From: Triglochin maritima
Taxonomy: Eukaryota; Streptophyta; Magnoliopsida; Alismatales; Juncaginaceae
Length of the DNA stretch: 64,000 bases
Assembly (NCBI GenBank): GCA_963682175.1
Contig: OY821772.1
Span: 59,852,925 to 59,916,924, forward strand
Direction of reading: 5' to 3'
Positions 47,082 through 57,474 of this stretch are shown piece by piece; the first letter of the stretch is position 1, and every line of letters begins with the position of its first letter. Both the position numbers and the translations under genes were made by a program. A model generated the notes under the pieces. It saw nothing but the letters and a program-made list of their open reading frames with translations. It did not search any database and was not told the DNA's origin.

Positions 47082-49038
47082 TGTAACGTACCCGAAAACA
47101 GCGGAAAATTTAAACAATAATAAAGACCGTCAACGGTCAACACTGGGCACGTCACGGGAAACAAACCAACATATATAATATAAATATGATCCACGTGGAA
47201 GTCAAATATACAGACTGACTGTGATTACGACAAAAGCTATACAATATGTAATCACCTCAAAAGAAAGAGACTGACAACTACAGGATCTGATCTCGGGGGC
47301 ACCGTCCTCGGTCACCACCTCAAACTCTAACCCTGCTCGCTACCTGAAATGCAAACAACAAACATGCCTGAGTTCCCTGAAGGAACCCCGTATACCAAAC
47401 CTCCTAAAATATAAAAAGGAATTAAATACAATGCAATGCTATGCACATGATCATCCGCCTCGGGCCCACAATAATGCCCTCACCGCCTCCGCGGCACTGA
47501 ACCACTCCTGCCACTAGGGTCAAGTCAGTCCACCGCTGCCTCACAAGGGTCAGTCGACACCACTGCTCCCCAAAAGTGCAGGAAGGAACCCCCGGTACAC
47601 GCCGCACCCAAGGAGCGAGTCAGCCCGCCGAATACACAACTCGGGTCAGACGACAGCCACTGCTCCCCCAAGAGTCGCCTAGCGCGCACCCTGCCGGAAC
47701 ATCCTCGGCCTACCGCTAAACCCTCGCAAACTGCCCAAGGTTTACGGTACACATCCCTCACACCCCGCTCGGTAAGAGAGGAAAAAGGTACAACAATAAT
47801 ACGCCTTCGTCGAAGGTGAAATCCGTAGCTCTCAAAGCCGGTAATCAACCGTCGCCTCGGAGCCGGTAGTCGACCTGACATCGACGGATCGCGTGTGGAT
47901 AAATCCACCAACCTGCGGTAGATCGGTCGACCGCTACAAGCACACCGGTCGACCGGTCCCCCACACAGTACACAGTACTGTACAAACAAATCTACCGGTC
48001 GAACCACGCCAACCGAATTACCGACCAATCGGTCGAACAAAAGTCATCTAGCGGTCGACCGTTTGGAAGGTCTACGCTATACCATTTTATATAATATATA
48101 TATCCGACCGGTCGAACCAAGGGGACGTTCGACCGATAACAGGGATTTCAATATTTTGCCCAAGTCTCGTTCGGTCGACCGGAACTGAAATACAGTTCGA
48201 CCGAATCAACACAAGCACTCTACCGCTTAATTAAATGCTCAGTCGGTCGACCGAGAGTTAAAGAGCGGTCGACCGTTTTGATGGTCAAAGCTCCCAACCG
48301 ACTTAGCATCGAATGGATCGGTCGAACAAGGTAAGGACGTTCGACCGTTTAATAAGTCAAAATCCCCAACCGACCCATTCTCATCGTTATTCGGTCGACC
48401 GGCTAAGTGGTCCCGTTCGACCGATAACAGTAAATCCCCTTTTTCCCGCATGAATTTGGCATAACGGTCGACCGTCTAACGACATCGTTCGACCGTTCGC
48501 GGGTAAACATCAATATAATAATAGGATCGGTCGACTGCCCACAGGCACCGGTCGACCGATCGTCGTCTTCAACCTCTGAATTGGTTGAATTCCGACGGGG
48601 AATTCGACACCAACGTCGATCCCCAACACTCACAAGGCACAAGTGAGTTATAATGAAGATTTGGCATACCTTTTTGACGGTTGAAGAAGCCTCCCAAGCT
48701 TTGGCTACTTCAACTCAACACTTCACCTTCTTCTCCTTTTTTTTCCTTTCTTCTTCTTCTTTACTTCTTCTCTCCTCCTTCTTCTTCTCCGAAAGCCTCT
48801 CTCTCACTCTCTGGATAATCCAACAATGAAGCAAAACGTCAACTTGATCTCAAGTGCCCTTTAAATAGGCAAACTCACCTCTCTTAAATCCAATTAACAA
48901 TCACCTAAAATCCCTCCAATCATAACCAACCAACTCTCTCTCTCTCTCCTTCCAACACCTCCTGCTCTCCATGCATAATTAATTAGGGTAATTAGGTTTA
49001 GGTTTAGTTAATTAAGATGTTTAGTTTAGGTTATTACA
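47082..49038 (-). repeat. 5' LTR of young gypsy
   Basis: Same length as the 3' LTR and practically identical. The palindrome cluster is at 47924-48560. It drives transcription leftwards, away from the polyketide synthase gene, whose ATG lies 345 bp beyond its outer edge. Confidence 0.95.
47924..48560. repeat. CGGTCGACCG cluster in gypsy 5' LTR
   Basis: Same arrangement as 41353-41989, offset by 6571 bp. I saw no change in copy number between the two LTRs, in contrast to the copia element. Confidence 0.9.
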
Positions 49039-49251
49039 TAAGCCGTGTGAGCAAAACCTGGGTTAGTTAGAACATAGGTTTGATGTATCTGAATTACATT
49101 AATTAGTATAAAAAGATCATCAGTAAACTTCAACTCAACCACGTTTAGACTAAAGAAAACAACGGCTTTGTGCATGGATTTTGACTTGGACAACTTATCT
49201 TTTTTCGTAAGAAAATATAAAAAAACTAAAACACCCATATTGTACCCTTGG

Positions 49252-49259
49252 TATAAATA
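49252..49259 (+). promoter_or_regulatory. TATA box of the polyketide synthase
   Basis: TATAAATA lies 132 bp before the preferred start codon. A CACGTT word (about 49139) and a GTTAGTT MYB-type word (about 49066) are upstream, and both fall in the 208 bp of native sequence left between the gypsy target duplication and the TATA box. Confidence 0.65.
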
Positions 49260-49383
49260 AAAATAAACATTTCGTTCATCTTCCGAGAAAAATATACATC
49301 AAACAGCGACATCCGATTTCTTAACACTTGCATATATGATAGCATTTGCACTTCACCCATCATCAACTCGAAATCAAGCAAAC

Positions 49384-51896
49384 ATGTCGAGTGTAGGCTT
49401 CAATCCTGAACTTCTCATGAGCACCTCCAATCAAGCAAGCATACTCGCCATTGGCACGTCAAACCCTCCCAACATCTTCTTCCAAGACACCTACCCCGAC
49501 TTCTACTTTGGCGTCACCAACAGCAATCACTTGGTAGATCTCAAGGCAAAGTTCAAACGCATATGTAAGCTTTGCTATTGTGTTATGATTAAATCTAAGG
49601 AACGTAAGTGGTATAATAAATCAAAATTGTTTTATACGTGCGTATGTGTATCATGATTTAGTTTATTTAAAAAATACAATCAGGTGAGAAGTCGGGGATT
49701 AGGAAGAGACATATGTTCGTGACGGAGAAGTTCCTAAAGGAGCATCCCAACATGTGCATGAGCATGGCTCCATCGTTAGACGTAAGGCAAGAAATAGTAG
49801 CAAAGGAGATGCCAAAGCTTGGCAAGGAGGCAGCTTCCAAGGCCATAGAGGAATGGGGACAACCTTTGTCTTCCATCACCCATCTTGTCTTCTGCACCAC
49901 CAGTACCATGAACTTACCGGGCACCGACTATGATGTCGGGAAGGCGCTCGGATTAGATCCCTCTGTTAATCGGCTTTTGTTATGTCAACAAGTACTAGAT
50001 ATGATTTCAAATTATACTAGCTATTCTAACTTCACGTTTTTTGAGTCAGTTGACATGGACTAATTAATTAATACTAGGGTTGTTTTGCTGGTGGCACGGC
50101 GATACGTGTGGCCAAAGACATCGCCGAGAACAACAAGGGAGCCCGTGTGCTTGCTATTTGCGTGGAATCATCGAGTATGTTTTATCTCTCTAGAATAAAT
50201 TCGTACATATACGCTTCAAATTAAAGATTCTAATATTATCAAATAATTAACCTTTAGAGCCATTTGGACAACCTACAATAACACAAATTTATGGAAAATC
50301 TGTACTTTAATAAAATGCACACAAATCTCGTTTATATCATCCCAAATATGCGTATAAAATTGTGTTTTGGTTTGACAATTCATTTTTTTTAGAGAAAGAA
50401 ATGACACCTCTCTTTTGTTCTAAGAAAATGTCATGTTTCTTCTACCTCGCCTTCACGTCATAGCTTTTTTTTATATATTGAAACCGTGTTTTTTTAAGCA
50501 AAACATTTTAATCCTTATAAAAGGGTATATTCTAAAAACATAAAACTGAAACTTTCTGTTTTTTTAAAAAGCATAGAACTGGAAGTACATGTGAAATTTA
50601 ATGTATTTTCTCCATCGCTAAGTTTCAAATCTTTAGATCGATCGCCCAAATGGAAACTTATTAATTTCATGATATCATGCATGGAATCTCTAATATTTAA
50701 GGTTCACCTTCAATTGTACCGTGAACATTAGTTAGATAGTCTTCTTGCTGACCGCCCAAATGATCAAGCTTACCTTAAGAACTTGTGTAATTGAACCGTA
50801 ATAATGTATAATATTATACTGAAAACGTGTTTTTTAAGCAAAACATTATAATGCTTATGAAAAGGTACATTCTAAAAACATAAAATTAACTTTTCTATTT
50901 TTAAAAAAAGCATAAAACTGGAAGTACTACATGTGAAATTTAGTGTATTTTCGCCAACAGAAAGTTTCAAATCTTTAGATCACCCAAATAGAACCTTATT
51001 AATTTCATGATATCGTGCATGGAACCTCCAATATTTAAGGTTCACCTTCAATTGTACCTTGAACATTATCTTGATAATTAGTTAGACACTCTTCTTGCTG
51101 ACCGCCCAAATGATGAAGCTTACCTTAAAGAACTTGTGTAATTGAAGCATATATAGTTATGTATAAGTATATATTTTAGCCAAAATGAATGAATAATTGT
51201 CTCCAAAAGTAGTCAAACGTATTGACAATATGTACATATATATCATATATAAACAACTTTTATATTATGCGTGAGGGCACATCCATCAAACATAATTGTA
51301 TCTTTAATTCAACAGGCATCATATTCCGGGGGCCAAGCAAATCTTACCTAGACAACCTCGTCGGAGCCGCCATATTCGCCGATGGCGCCTCGGCCATAGT
51401 GGTGGGAGCGAACCCGATCCAAGACATCGAAAACCCAATTTTCACGATAATATCTGCCAAGCAGACCACCCTCTTGGACAACGAAACAACAATCTGTGGC
51501 AAACTCACCGGATCCGGTCTCATTTACAACCTCGACAGACATATCCCGGACGTTATCCTCAAAAACATCGAGAGCGTCCTCGTTGACTCTTTTGGGGTTG
51601 CCAAGCCTGATTGGAATGAGATGTTTTGGGCGGTACATCCCGGTGGACCCGCGATATTAGATAAAGTCGAGTCGGGTTTGGGTCTGAGGGAGGAGAAGCT
51701 AAGGGCCTCCAGGCACGTGTTGAGGGAGTTCGGGAACATGTCGAGTGCAAGTGTTTGGTTCGTGTTGGATGAGATGAGGCGGCGGTCGATGGAAGAGCTT
51801 ATGGAGAGCACCGGAGAAGGAATGAAGTATGGGGTCCTACTGGGGTTCGGTCCCGGAGTCACGGTGGAGACAGTGGTGCTCCGAAGTGCACCTTAA
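49384..51896 (+). CDS. Type III polyketide synthase, chalcone synthase-like
   Basis: Four exons: 49384-49564, 49684-49991, 50078-50174 and 51316-51896. They give 388 residues, the normal family length. All introns have GT/AG ends. Intron 1 splits the Cys codon of KFKRIC, the position conserved in chalcone synthases; introns 2 and 3 are extra. The catalytic triad is complete: Cys165 (GCFAGG), His303 (AVHPGGPA) and Asn336 (GNMSSA). The gatekeeper Phe216 and C-terminal GFGPG motif are kept. Relative to chalcone synthase, Thr197 is Ile and Phe265 is Tyr (here 198 and 266), which alters the cavity and argues against a standard chalcone synthase. The enzyme should be a cytosolic homodimer condensing a CoA starter with malonyl-CoA; the product is unknown. 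An in-frame ATG at 49336 would add 16 residues, but the family alignment favours 49384. Confidence 0.9.
50175..51315 (+). other. Intron 3 of polyketide synthase, with internal duplication
   Basis: The 1141 bp intron holds two diverged direct copies of about 300 bp (roughly 50460-50790 and 50815-51140). Shared words include AAGCAAAACATT, AGTTTCAAATCTTTAGATC and TTCTTGCTGACCGCCCAAAT. No transposon ends were recognised. Confidence 0.75.
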
Positions 51897-52421
51897 TGCA
51901 TGGTTGTATATATGATATGTGAAGATGAATCAAACAGTATTGTTGACTGAGTTAATTATTACTGGTTGTATCATAATATGTGAAATCAACATTTGCGTTG
52001 TTTGCTGAAGTTGGCTTGAGTCACCTGTTTGTTTGTTTTTGTAAAGTGGTCTCATATTGCTGTCTGTTAAACGTTGAGTTTTTGTCTTTGGTCATGTAAT
52101 TGAAGTTTTAATATTGGCCTCGTGTAATATGTGAATGATATATACTTTGTGATTGGAAAAGTAGTCTCCAACCCTCTTCACACCATTTTTACCACGCAGG
52201 TGACGTGGAAGGTGAGTTGGACTCTAACTCAGATCATTTCAAAATTTGAAATTGATGACTAAAATTAAAATATGGGAAAAATAAAAAGGTGACAATACAT
52301 ACGCATAAAAAAAACATGTTGCATGCATCATTCTTTCCTCTCTCTCCTCCGCTTTCTTCTTCTCTCTTCCTTTCATCCCTAACCTCAAGATTTCTTCTTC
52401 ACTCTTTCTTCTTCCCATTAT
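51897..52421. other. 3' flank of polyketide synthase
   Basis: AT-rich, probably containing the 3' untranslated region, followed by a CT-rich stretch near 52330-52420. No other feature. Confidence 0.5.
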
Positions 52422-52709
52422 GCCGTCATCCTCGACCTCCTCTCCTCCCTCGACACCTCCTCAACCTCCTTTGTTTCCCTCATCGTCAAGGCCATAAGAT
52501 TCCTCTCCCATCACACTCCTGATTCCTAAATCTTCGTAAAGGTGAAACCTTTTTACTAGACTTTTTGCTTCAACCATTTATTGAACATTTTTCCTTTTTA
52601 GGTGCTTTTGTATAAGGATGAGGTGTGCAAAGAGCTTCTCATGCAAGTTTTGGTGTTTGTTGTGAGGAGTCCTTCTAACCTCACAAACGATAATAATGTA
52701 GAACGATAA
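52422..52709 (+). pseudogene. Unrecognised two-exon gene fragment
   Basis: A phase-0 exon-like segment (52422-52541, AVILDLLSSLDTSSTSFVSL...) joins, through a GT/AG intron, to 52602-52709 (VLLYKDEVCKELLMQVLVFV..., ending at a stop). The peptide looks like ordinary coding sequence, but the first exon has an in-frame stop near 52527 and no start or full domain is present. I do not recognise the family. A captured or decayed gene piece is likely. Confidence 0.3.
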
Positions 52710-52773
52710 TTATGTAAGTTAACGAATTTTTTTGTAAAACGTAAAGCATTGGAGAAAAGATGTAAAAACAATT

Positions 52774-53404
52774 GGGTTTTTTGCTTGGGTGCACCTTCAA
52801 AAGTCGTTTATTAGGTCTTTGCACTCGTGTATTTTTTTATTGCTCCAGAACGTCCACAAATCCAACTTATTGCTTGGGTGCACCTCCCTCAAAAACCGTT
52901 AATGGATTTCGTGACACCTTTAGTTGCCCTTGTTAAGTTCGAATCCAAACGTGTCGACCGAAAACCAAATTGACTCCCAATTCGAGCCGACCGAGTCTAA
53001 ATATGTCACTTGACACCTAATTATACACCAATTAAGTTCGAATCCAATGGTCAACCGGAAGCCAAACGGTCGACTAGAAACAAAATTGACTCCATATTTG
53101 AGCCGACCGAGTTTTCTAGATACTTTTGGAGGTTAACTAGAGCTCAAATTGGTGTCTAATTAGGTATCAAGTAGCATATTTAAACTCGAACGACTCGAAT
53201 TGGGAGTTAATTTGGTTTTCAGTCGACCATTTGGATTCAAACATAACGGGGGTAACTAACAGTGTCATGAAATCAGTTAACAGTGTTTGAGGGAGGTGCG
53301 CCTAAGCAATTATTTGGATTTGTGGGCGTTCTGGAGTAATAAAAAATACACAAGTGCAAAGGCCTAATAAACGACTTTTGATGGTGCACCCAAGCAAAAA
53401 TCCC
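52774..53404. mobile_element. MULE-like foldback element
   Basis: The ends GGGTTTTTTGCTTGGGTGCA and TGCACCCAAGCAAAAATCCC are inverted copies. They are flanked by a perfect 10 bp direct repeat AAAAACAATT (52764-52773 and 53405-53414). Almost the whole 631 bp folds back on itself, with arms of about 300 bp. The arms contain words related to the LTR palindrome (GTCGACCGAAAACC, CGGTCGACTAG, AGTCGACCATTTGG). No transposase is present. Confidence 0.85.
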
Positions 53405-53538
53405 AAAAACAATTCGAGGGTAATAATAATCCATTCAATATCTTCTATTTAATCCAATTTACCATCCTCGAGAATTTAACTTACACTAACAATCGATAAG
53501 TTTACCCTCAGGAACCATTATCCTAATTGGTTGATGAG

Positions 53539-54690
53539 GTAAACTGAATGTAAAAATGGGGTACCCAAAAATAATACACGAGGTAAGCTGAATGAAATAG
53601 CAGGGTAACCCTAAGTAAATGACAAGGTAAATTGAATTCAATAGCATGTTAACCATAATATAGTGGAATTTAGTCTGCTATATTCGGTCGGGTGATCCAA
53701 ATTGGTTGGCTGGGGAAGTTGAAGTTTGAATACCAATTTAGACGTAAATACTATAAGGGTAAGTGGAATCCAATAGTCGGGTAACCTATATAATAGACGG
53801 GGTAAGTTGAAGTCAACAGCAGGGTAACCCAAAAATTATAGATTTGAAGGGTAGAATTAGGGGAGAGCCATGGACCGGTCCGGACCCCAGAACGGGTTCG
53901 GGTTTCGGTCCAGTCCGAACCCGGTCCAAAACCTAATCCCCCCCCACCCCCACAAATCCGGTCCGGGTTTTTGGACAAGACCAATCGGTTAGGGTTCGGT
54001 CCGGACCAGATCTGATCGGTCTGGTCTTCGGTCCGGACCCTGGAGAGCATCCGACTCCGGACCGATGCTCTCCCCTTTGTAGAATGGATGATCGATTGGG
54101 GTAAATTTAGTGTCACGAGTGAGTAATTTGATTCAATAGGACGGGTAGATTGGATTTATTTTCCTTTACTATAGACTTTATCCTAATATTACCTGGGCAA
54201 CCTTTTTTCTTCACCAGATTGGGATCAAAACCCTTGTGCGGTGCCCTTATACGGTGATTCATTTAGATGTAAAATATTTGCATCTAGTGTCCATGGACTG
54301 TCTTGAAGTATTATGTCAGTGGAGAAAGAGTTGCAACTTATCAGTTTTTTTATTGAGGTCACCCGACATCCGGCTTAGATACCAGTAACTCAACTTTTCA
54401 ATCATTAGACCTTACAACAATTCCATAGATCGTTCTTGAGATTTGAACTACTCTACCAATTGCATTCATTAGCAATGGGAGATTTTTTTTGCAATAAAAT
54501 GAGGAACATATGCCGACCCTACTATTGAATAACCACCAATGTTCTTGTATTTACCAATTCAGCTTACCTCGTCAATTACCCTGTCAATTAAAAATGGGTT
54601 AAACAAAAATAATGTACGAGGTGAGCTGAATACAATAGAAGGGTAACGCTAAATAACAAACGGGGTAAGTTGAATTCAATAGTAGGTTGA
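53539..54690 (+). repeat. Degenerate 43-44 bp repeats
   Basis: Units of the form GGTAAG.TGAATncAATAGcaGGGTAACC start at 53539, 53582, 53626, 53758, 53801, 54620 and 54664, with steps of 43 or 44 bp inside each run. A reverse-oriented relative appears near 55390-55435. The array is interrupted by a hAT element. Confidence 0.65.
53858..54077. mobile_element. hAT-type foldback MITE rich in GGTCCGG words
   Basis: The ends TAGGGGAGAGC and GCTCTCCCCTT are inverted. The 8 bp flanks GGTAGAAT (53850-53857) and TGTAGAAT (54078-54085) match at seven positions. The interior is made of GGTCCGGACC-type words in opposite orientations. Confidence 0.8.
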
Positions 54691-54784
54691 CTATGGTAAC
54701 ATGTGGCTTCTCTACATACAACTTTTGTGGTTTAATAATACATCCAGTTGACCATGGTAAATACAAGAACATTGGTGGTTATTC
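54527..54784. repeat. Perfect 29 bp inverted repeat, 200 bp apart
   Basis: The arm 54527-54555 (GAATAACCACCAATGTTCTT...) is the exact reverse complement of 54756-54784. Confidence 0.92.
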
Positions 54785-55544
54785 TCAACTATTGTTTGTG
54801 GCTATTTGTAAACTCTTAAAGAGTATCTAATAGTTTTGTATGTTAATCGTATGAACATATTCTTGAGTATTCTCAACTATTGACGCATGTATTTTCAATT
54901 AATGATTAAAGAAAGTTCATTAAACAACAATCATTGACGTGGGTAACTCTGTTCTATTCTAAAAGAGTATTTAGATGATCTCAACTTCAATGTCCATCTT
55001 CTTAACGACCTCAACCAAAATTAGAACATCAACAATTAGAAATTCGGCCACACAATGGGAGATCAATGTGATACATATTTCAAGAAGGCTAGGATTGTAG
55101 ATACATGCAACCTTACATCAACAAAAAATTAGTCGAACCTATCATTACACTTGTTGTAATTGTATGGGCATATTCGTTGACTCTACAAGGCCAGTAGTTG
55201 GCATGGTTAGTATGAGAATGTTCGAAGTATTCCCAACTATTGATGATGGTGTTTTCAAGGAAAATAACAAAAGCTTTGTTATAATGCAATTTCATCTATA
55301 CAGTCGTATTTCAGTTGTATAGTGTTGCGTATTTCTTAATACATAAATATAAATGTTCGTGACAAATTTGTAAGAGTAATTCCAATTTACCATGGTATTG
55401 AATTTAACTTACCCTGTCTTTCAATTAGGGTTATCCCACGAGTCATCATGTAATCAATTCTATTTACTACAAGTTACCCGTCCTATTAAATCGAATTACC
55501 CTTTTCCCAATTACATTTACCCCAACCTACCATCTTTCTAAAAG

Positions 55545-57467
55545 GAATGTGTTCTAAAAGTTTAACTTTTATATGTCAATTATTATGAATTAGATGTGCA
55601 AACATTTTGTTTCTTGATTATGGTATTCGTCTTTTAGAAGTGTTAAGGAATATGTGCTTAGTCCTTAACCATAGAGTTCTAAAAGATAATTGTTTACACA
55701 AATCAAAAATTATTCACAATCATGGTAATTAACATGAAACATTAATCACCGAGATAAGATTGTCGTGTTGGTCATCGATTGTTGTAGCTCTACAAATAAT
55801 TGACGACATGAGTATATAAAATAGGAAAAAAATACTTTTATATATTGAATAGACCTAACAAGTAAAACAATATGGAATTGTGTTTTGTGTCATTAATGTT
55901 TTACTGTGTCTTGGATCCTAAGATATGAGACTTATATCTTTTCACTCAAGAAGTGCTTAATTTGATTATTGTCAAAAGCTATCAATGAGTATAGTGATAA
56001 ATGCAATAGTTGGTTGAACATGACTTGTGTTGGAAAAGATAGTTAGTCAAACGATTATTGTTGCTTTTTTTATTGAGTGATGATATTAGTGGGTCACTTG
56101 ATAAAGCAAAATTATAATGTGCACAATGTAACTTGAGTTAAGTTACATAGTTATAATTAGCTTAAAAGATCAAGAAATGAATATAATACAAATGTGACAC
56201 ATTTCTACTTTGTATATATTCTTAATACCATGAGGCAAGGGACGGACACAAGTGGTGCAGTTACATCACTAAATGGATCGTGTTTTAGTTCAAGTGGAAC
56301 AAAGACATCTATGCTAATTGGGTATCTATAATGTATATCTAGATATCGCTTATAGTTTGGGATATTAAGTGTTTAATATCGCTGTCAATTTGCCTTAGAT
56401 CCTCCTATAGGTCACACCAGAAAATTGGGAAACAAGAAGCTTAATTTTGAGTTCATATGATGTGTCGGGTTTCATGAGAAAAAGTGACACATGTGGTGAA
56501 TGAATAAAATCAATATGTCATGAGAATTGACATATAGAATCATAATAAATTCATATGAGGTATATATATTATGGGGTGTAATAATTTAATATTACATAGG
56601 ATAATATATCTCATAAGATATGAATTTGCTTAAAAACCCAAAAGATCAAATTTTGTTGGATAAATACAAAATTTGACAAAGGCAAAATCGGGGTCAAACA
56701 CGGTAAATCGTTTAGGGTTCGGTCGACCAAGGTGTCTTCAGAACGGTCAACCGAACGGGGAACGGGTAAACAGAATTGGTTGACCGAAATTATCTGGAGT
56801 GTCTGGACAATTGGGTTCGGTCAACCGAGCGTAAACAGTCAATTGAGAGAAAATATCCAGGAGATATCTTGGGATATTTTCTGTAGACCGAAGGTGACAC
56901 GGTCGTTCGATGAAGATTCGCCAGGAGAAATTTTGGTAGGTCAACGGTCAATCGGAGCAAGAGGCAGATCGTCTAAATTTTTCCAGAGAATTTTTCTCAT
57001 GCATATTCGGTCGACCGTCTAGCTCACGGTCCACCGAACATGTGTTAAAACCGAATGGTTCGGTTGACCGAGAATTCTTCTCGGTTAACCGAACAACGCA
57101 ATTTTTGCCTGAATTATTAAGAGAATAATTAGATCATGGGTTGGATTAAGTCCAGGTTTAATCAAACATTTTTTAGGATGTTTATGTGGCAATTTGTGAT
57201 TAATTTTAGGAGAGAATAAGCAATAGATCATGACTAAAGAATAGTTCTTGATAATGATGTTTTGGGAGCCTATAAAAGGACCCATCATCCTACTTGTTTA
57301 TGTTAATGCAAAAATTCTTTCTCTCATTAATCTCTCCCTTAATCACCATGAATATCTCTTAATCGTTTTAAGTTTTGGAGATAGAAATCTCAGGAGCTTA
57401 AAGATGGTTTATTAGCTAGATTCTAAGCTTAATTAGAGATTGATTGGCTAGCTCATTTCTCTCTGGA
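55545..57467 (+). mobile_element. LTR fragment related to the 1883-4892 solo LTR
   Basis: It aligns with 2310-3800 from TGTTCTAAAAGTTTAAC onward, including ATGAGGCAAGGGACGGACAC near 56230 and TATTAGCTAGATTCTAAGC near 57410. A TATA box lies in GCCTATAAAAGGACC near 57269. Between 56688 and 57108 it holds a block of about 420 bp with CGGTCGACCG-type words that the other copy lacks. It stops abruptly near 57467, where another LTR begins. Confidence 0.8.
56718..57095. repeat. CGGTCGACCG-type block, presence/absence module
   Basis: Includes GGTCGACC at 56721 and 57009, plus many GGTCAACC, GGTTGACC, GGTCCACC and GGTTAACC variants. The last pair (about 57063 and 57084) is 21 bp apart. At the homologous place in the other copy (near 3450) the sequence runs straight through. 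Confidence 0.8.
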
Positions 57468-57474
57468 CAGGCAT

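Larger units (their letters stand above)
40511..49038 (-). mobile_element. Intact, young Ty3/gypsy chromovirus-like retrotransposon
   Basis: An 8528 bp element with two LTRs of exactly 1957 bp. It has a perfect 5 bp duplication TAAGC (40506-40510 and 49039-49043), an initiator-Met primer site, a polypurine tract and one uninterrupted gag-pol frame. By eye the LTRs differ at only two positions, in the stretches near 41069/47640 and 41159/47730. About 0.1% LTR divergence implies a very recent insertion. The integrase and chromodomain-like tail resemble the Tekay/Del group. Confidence 0.95.

Noticed and set aside
6452..51896. Biosynthetic gene cluster of glycosyltransferase and polyketide synthase
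   Set aside because: The genes are 41 kb apart with only transposons and no third enzyme, so clustering is unsupported.
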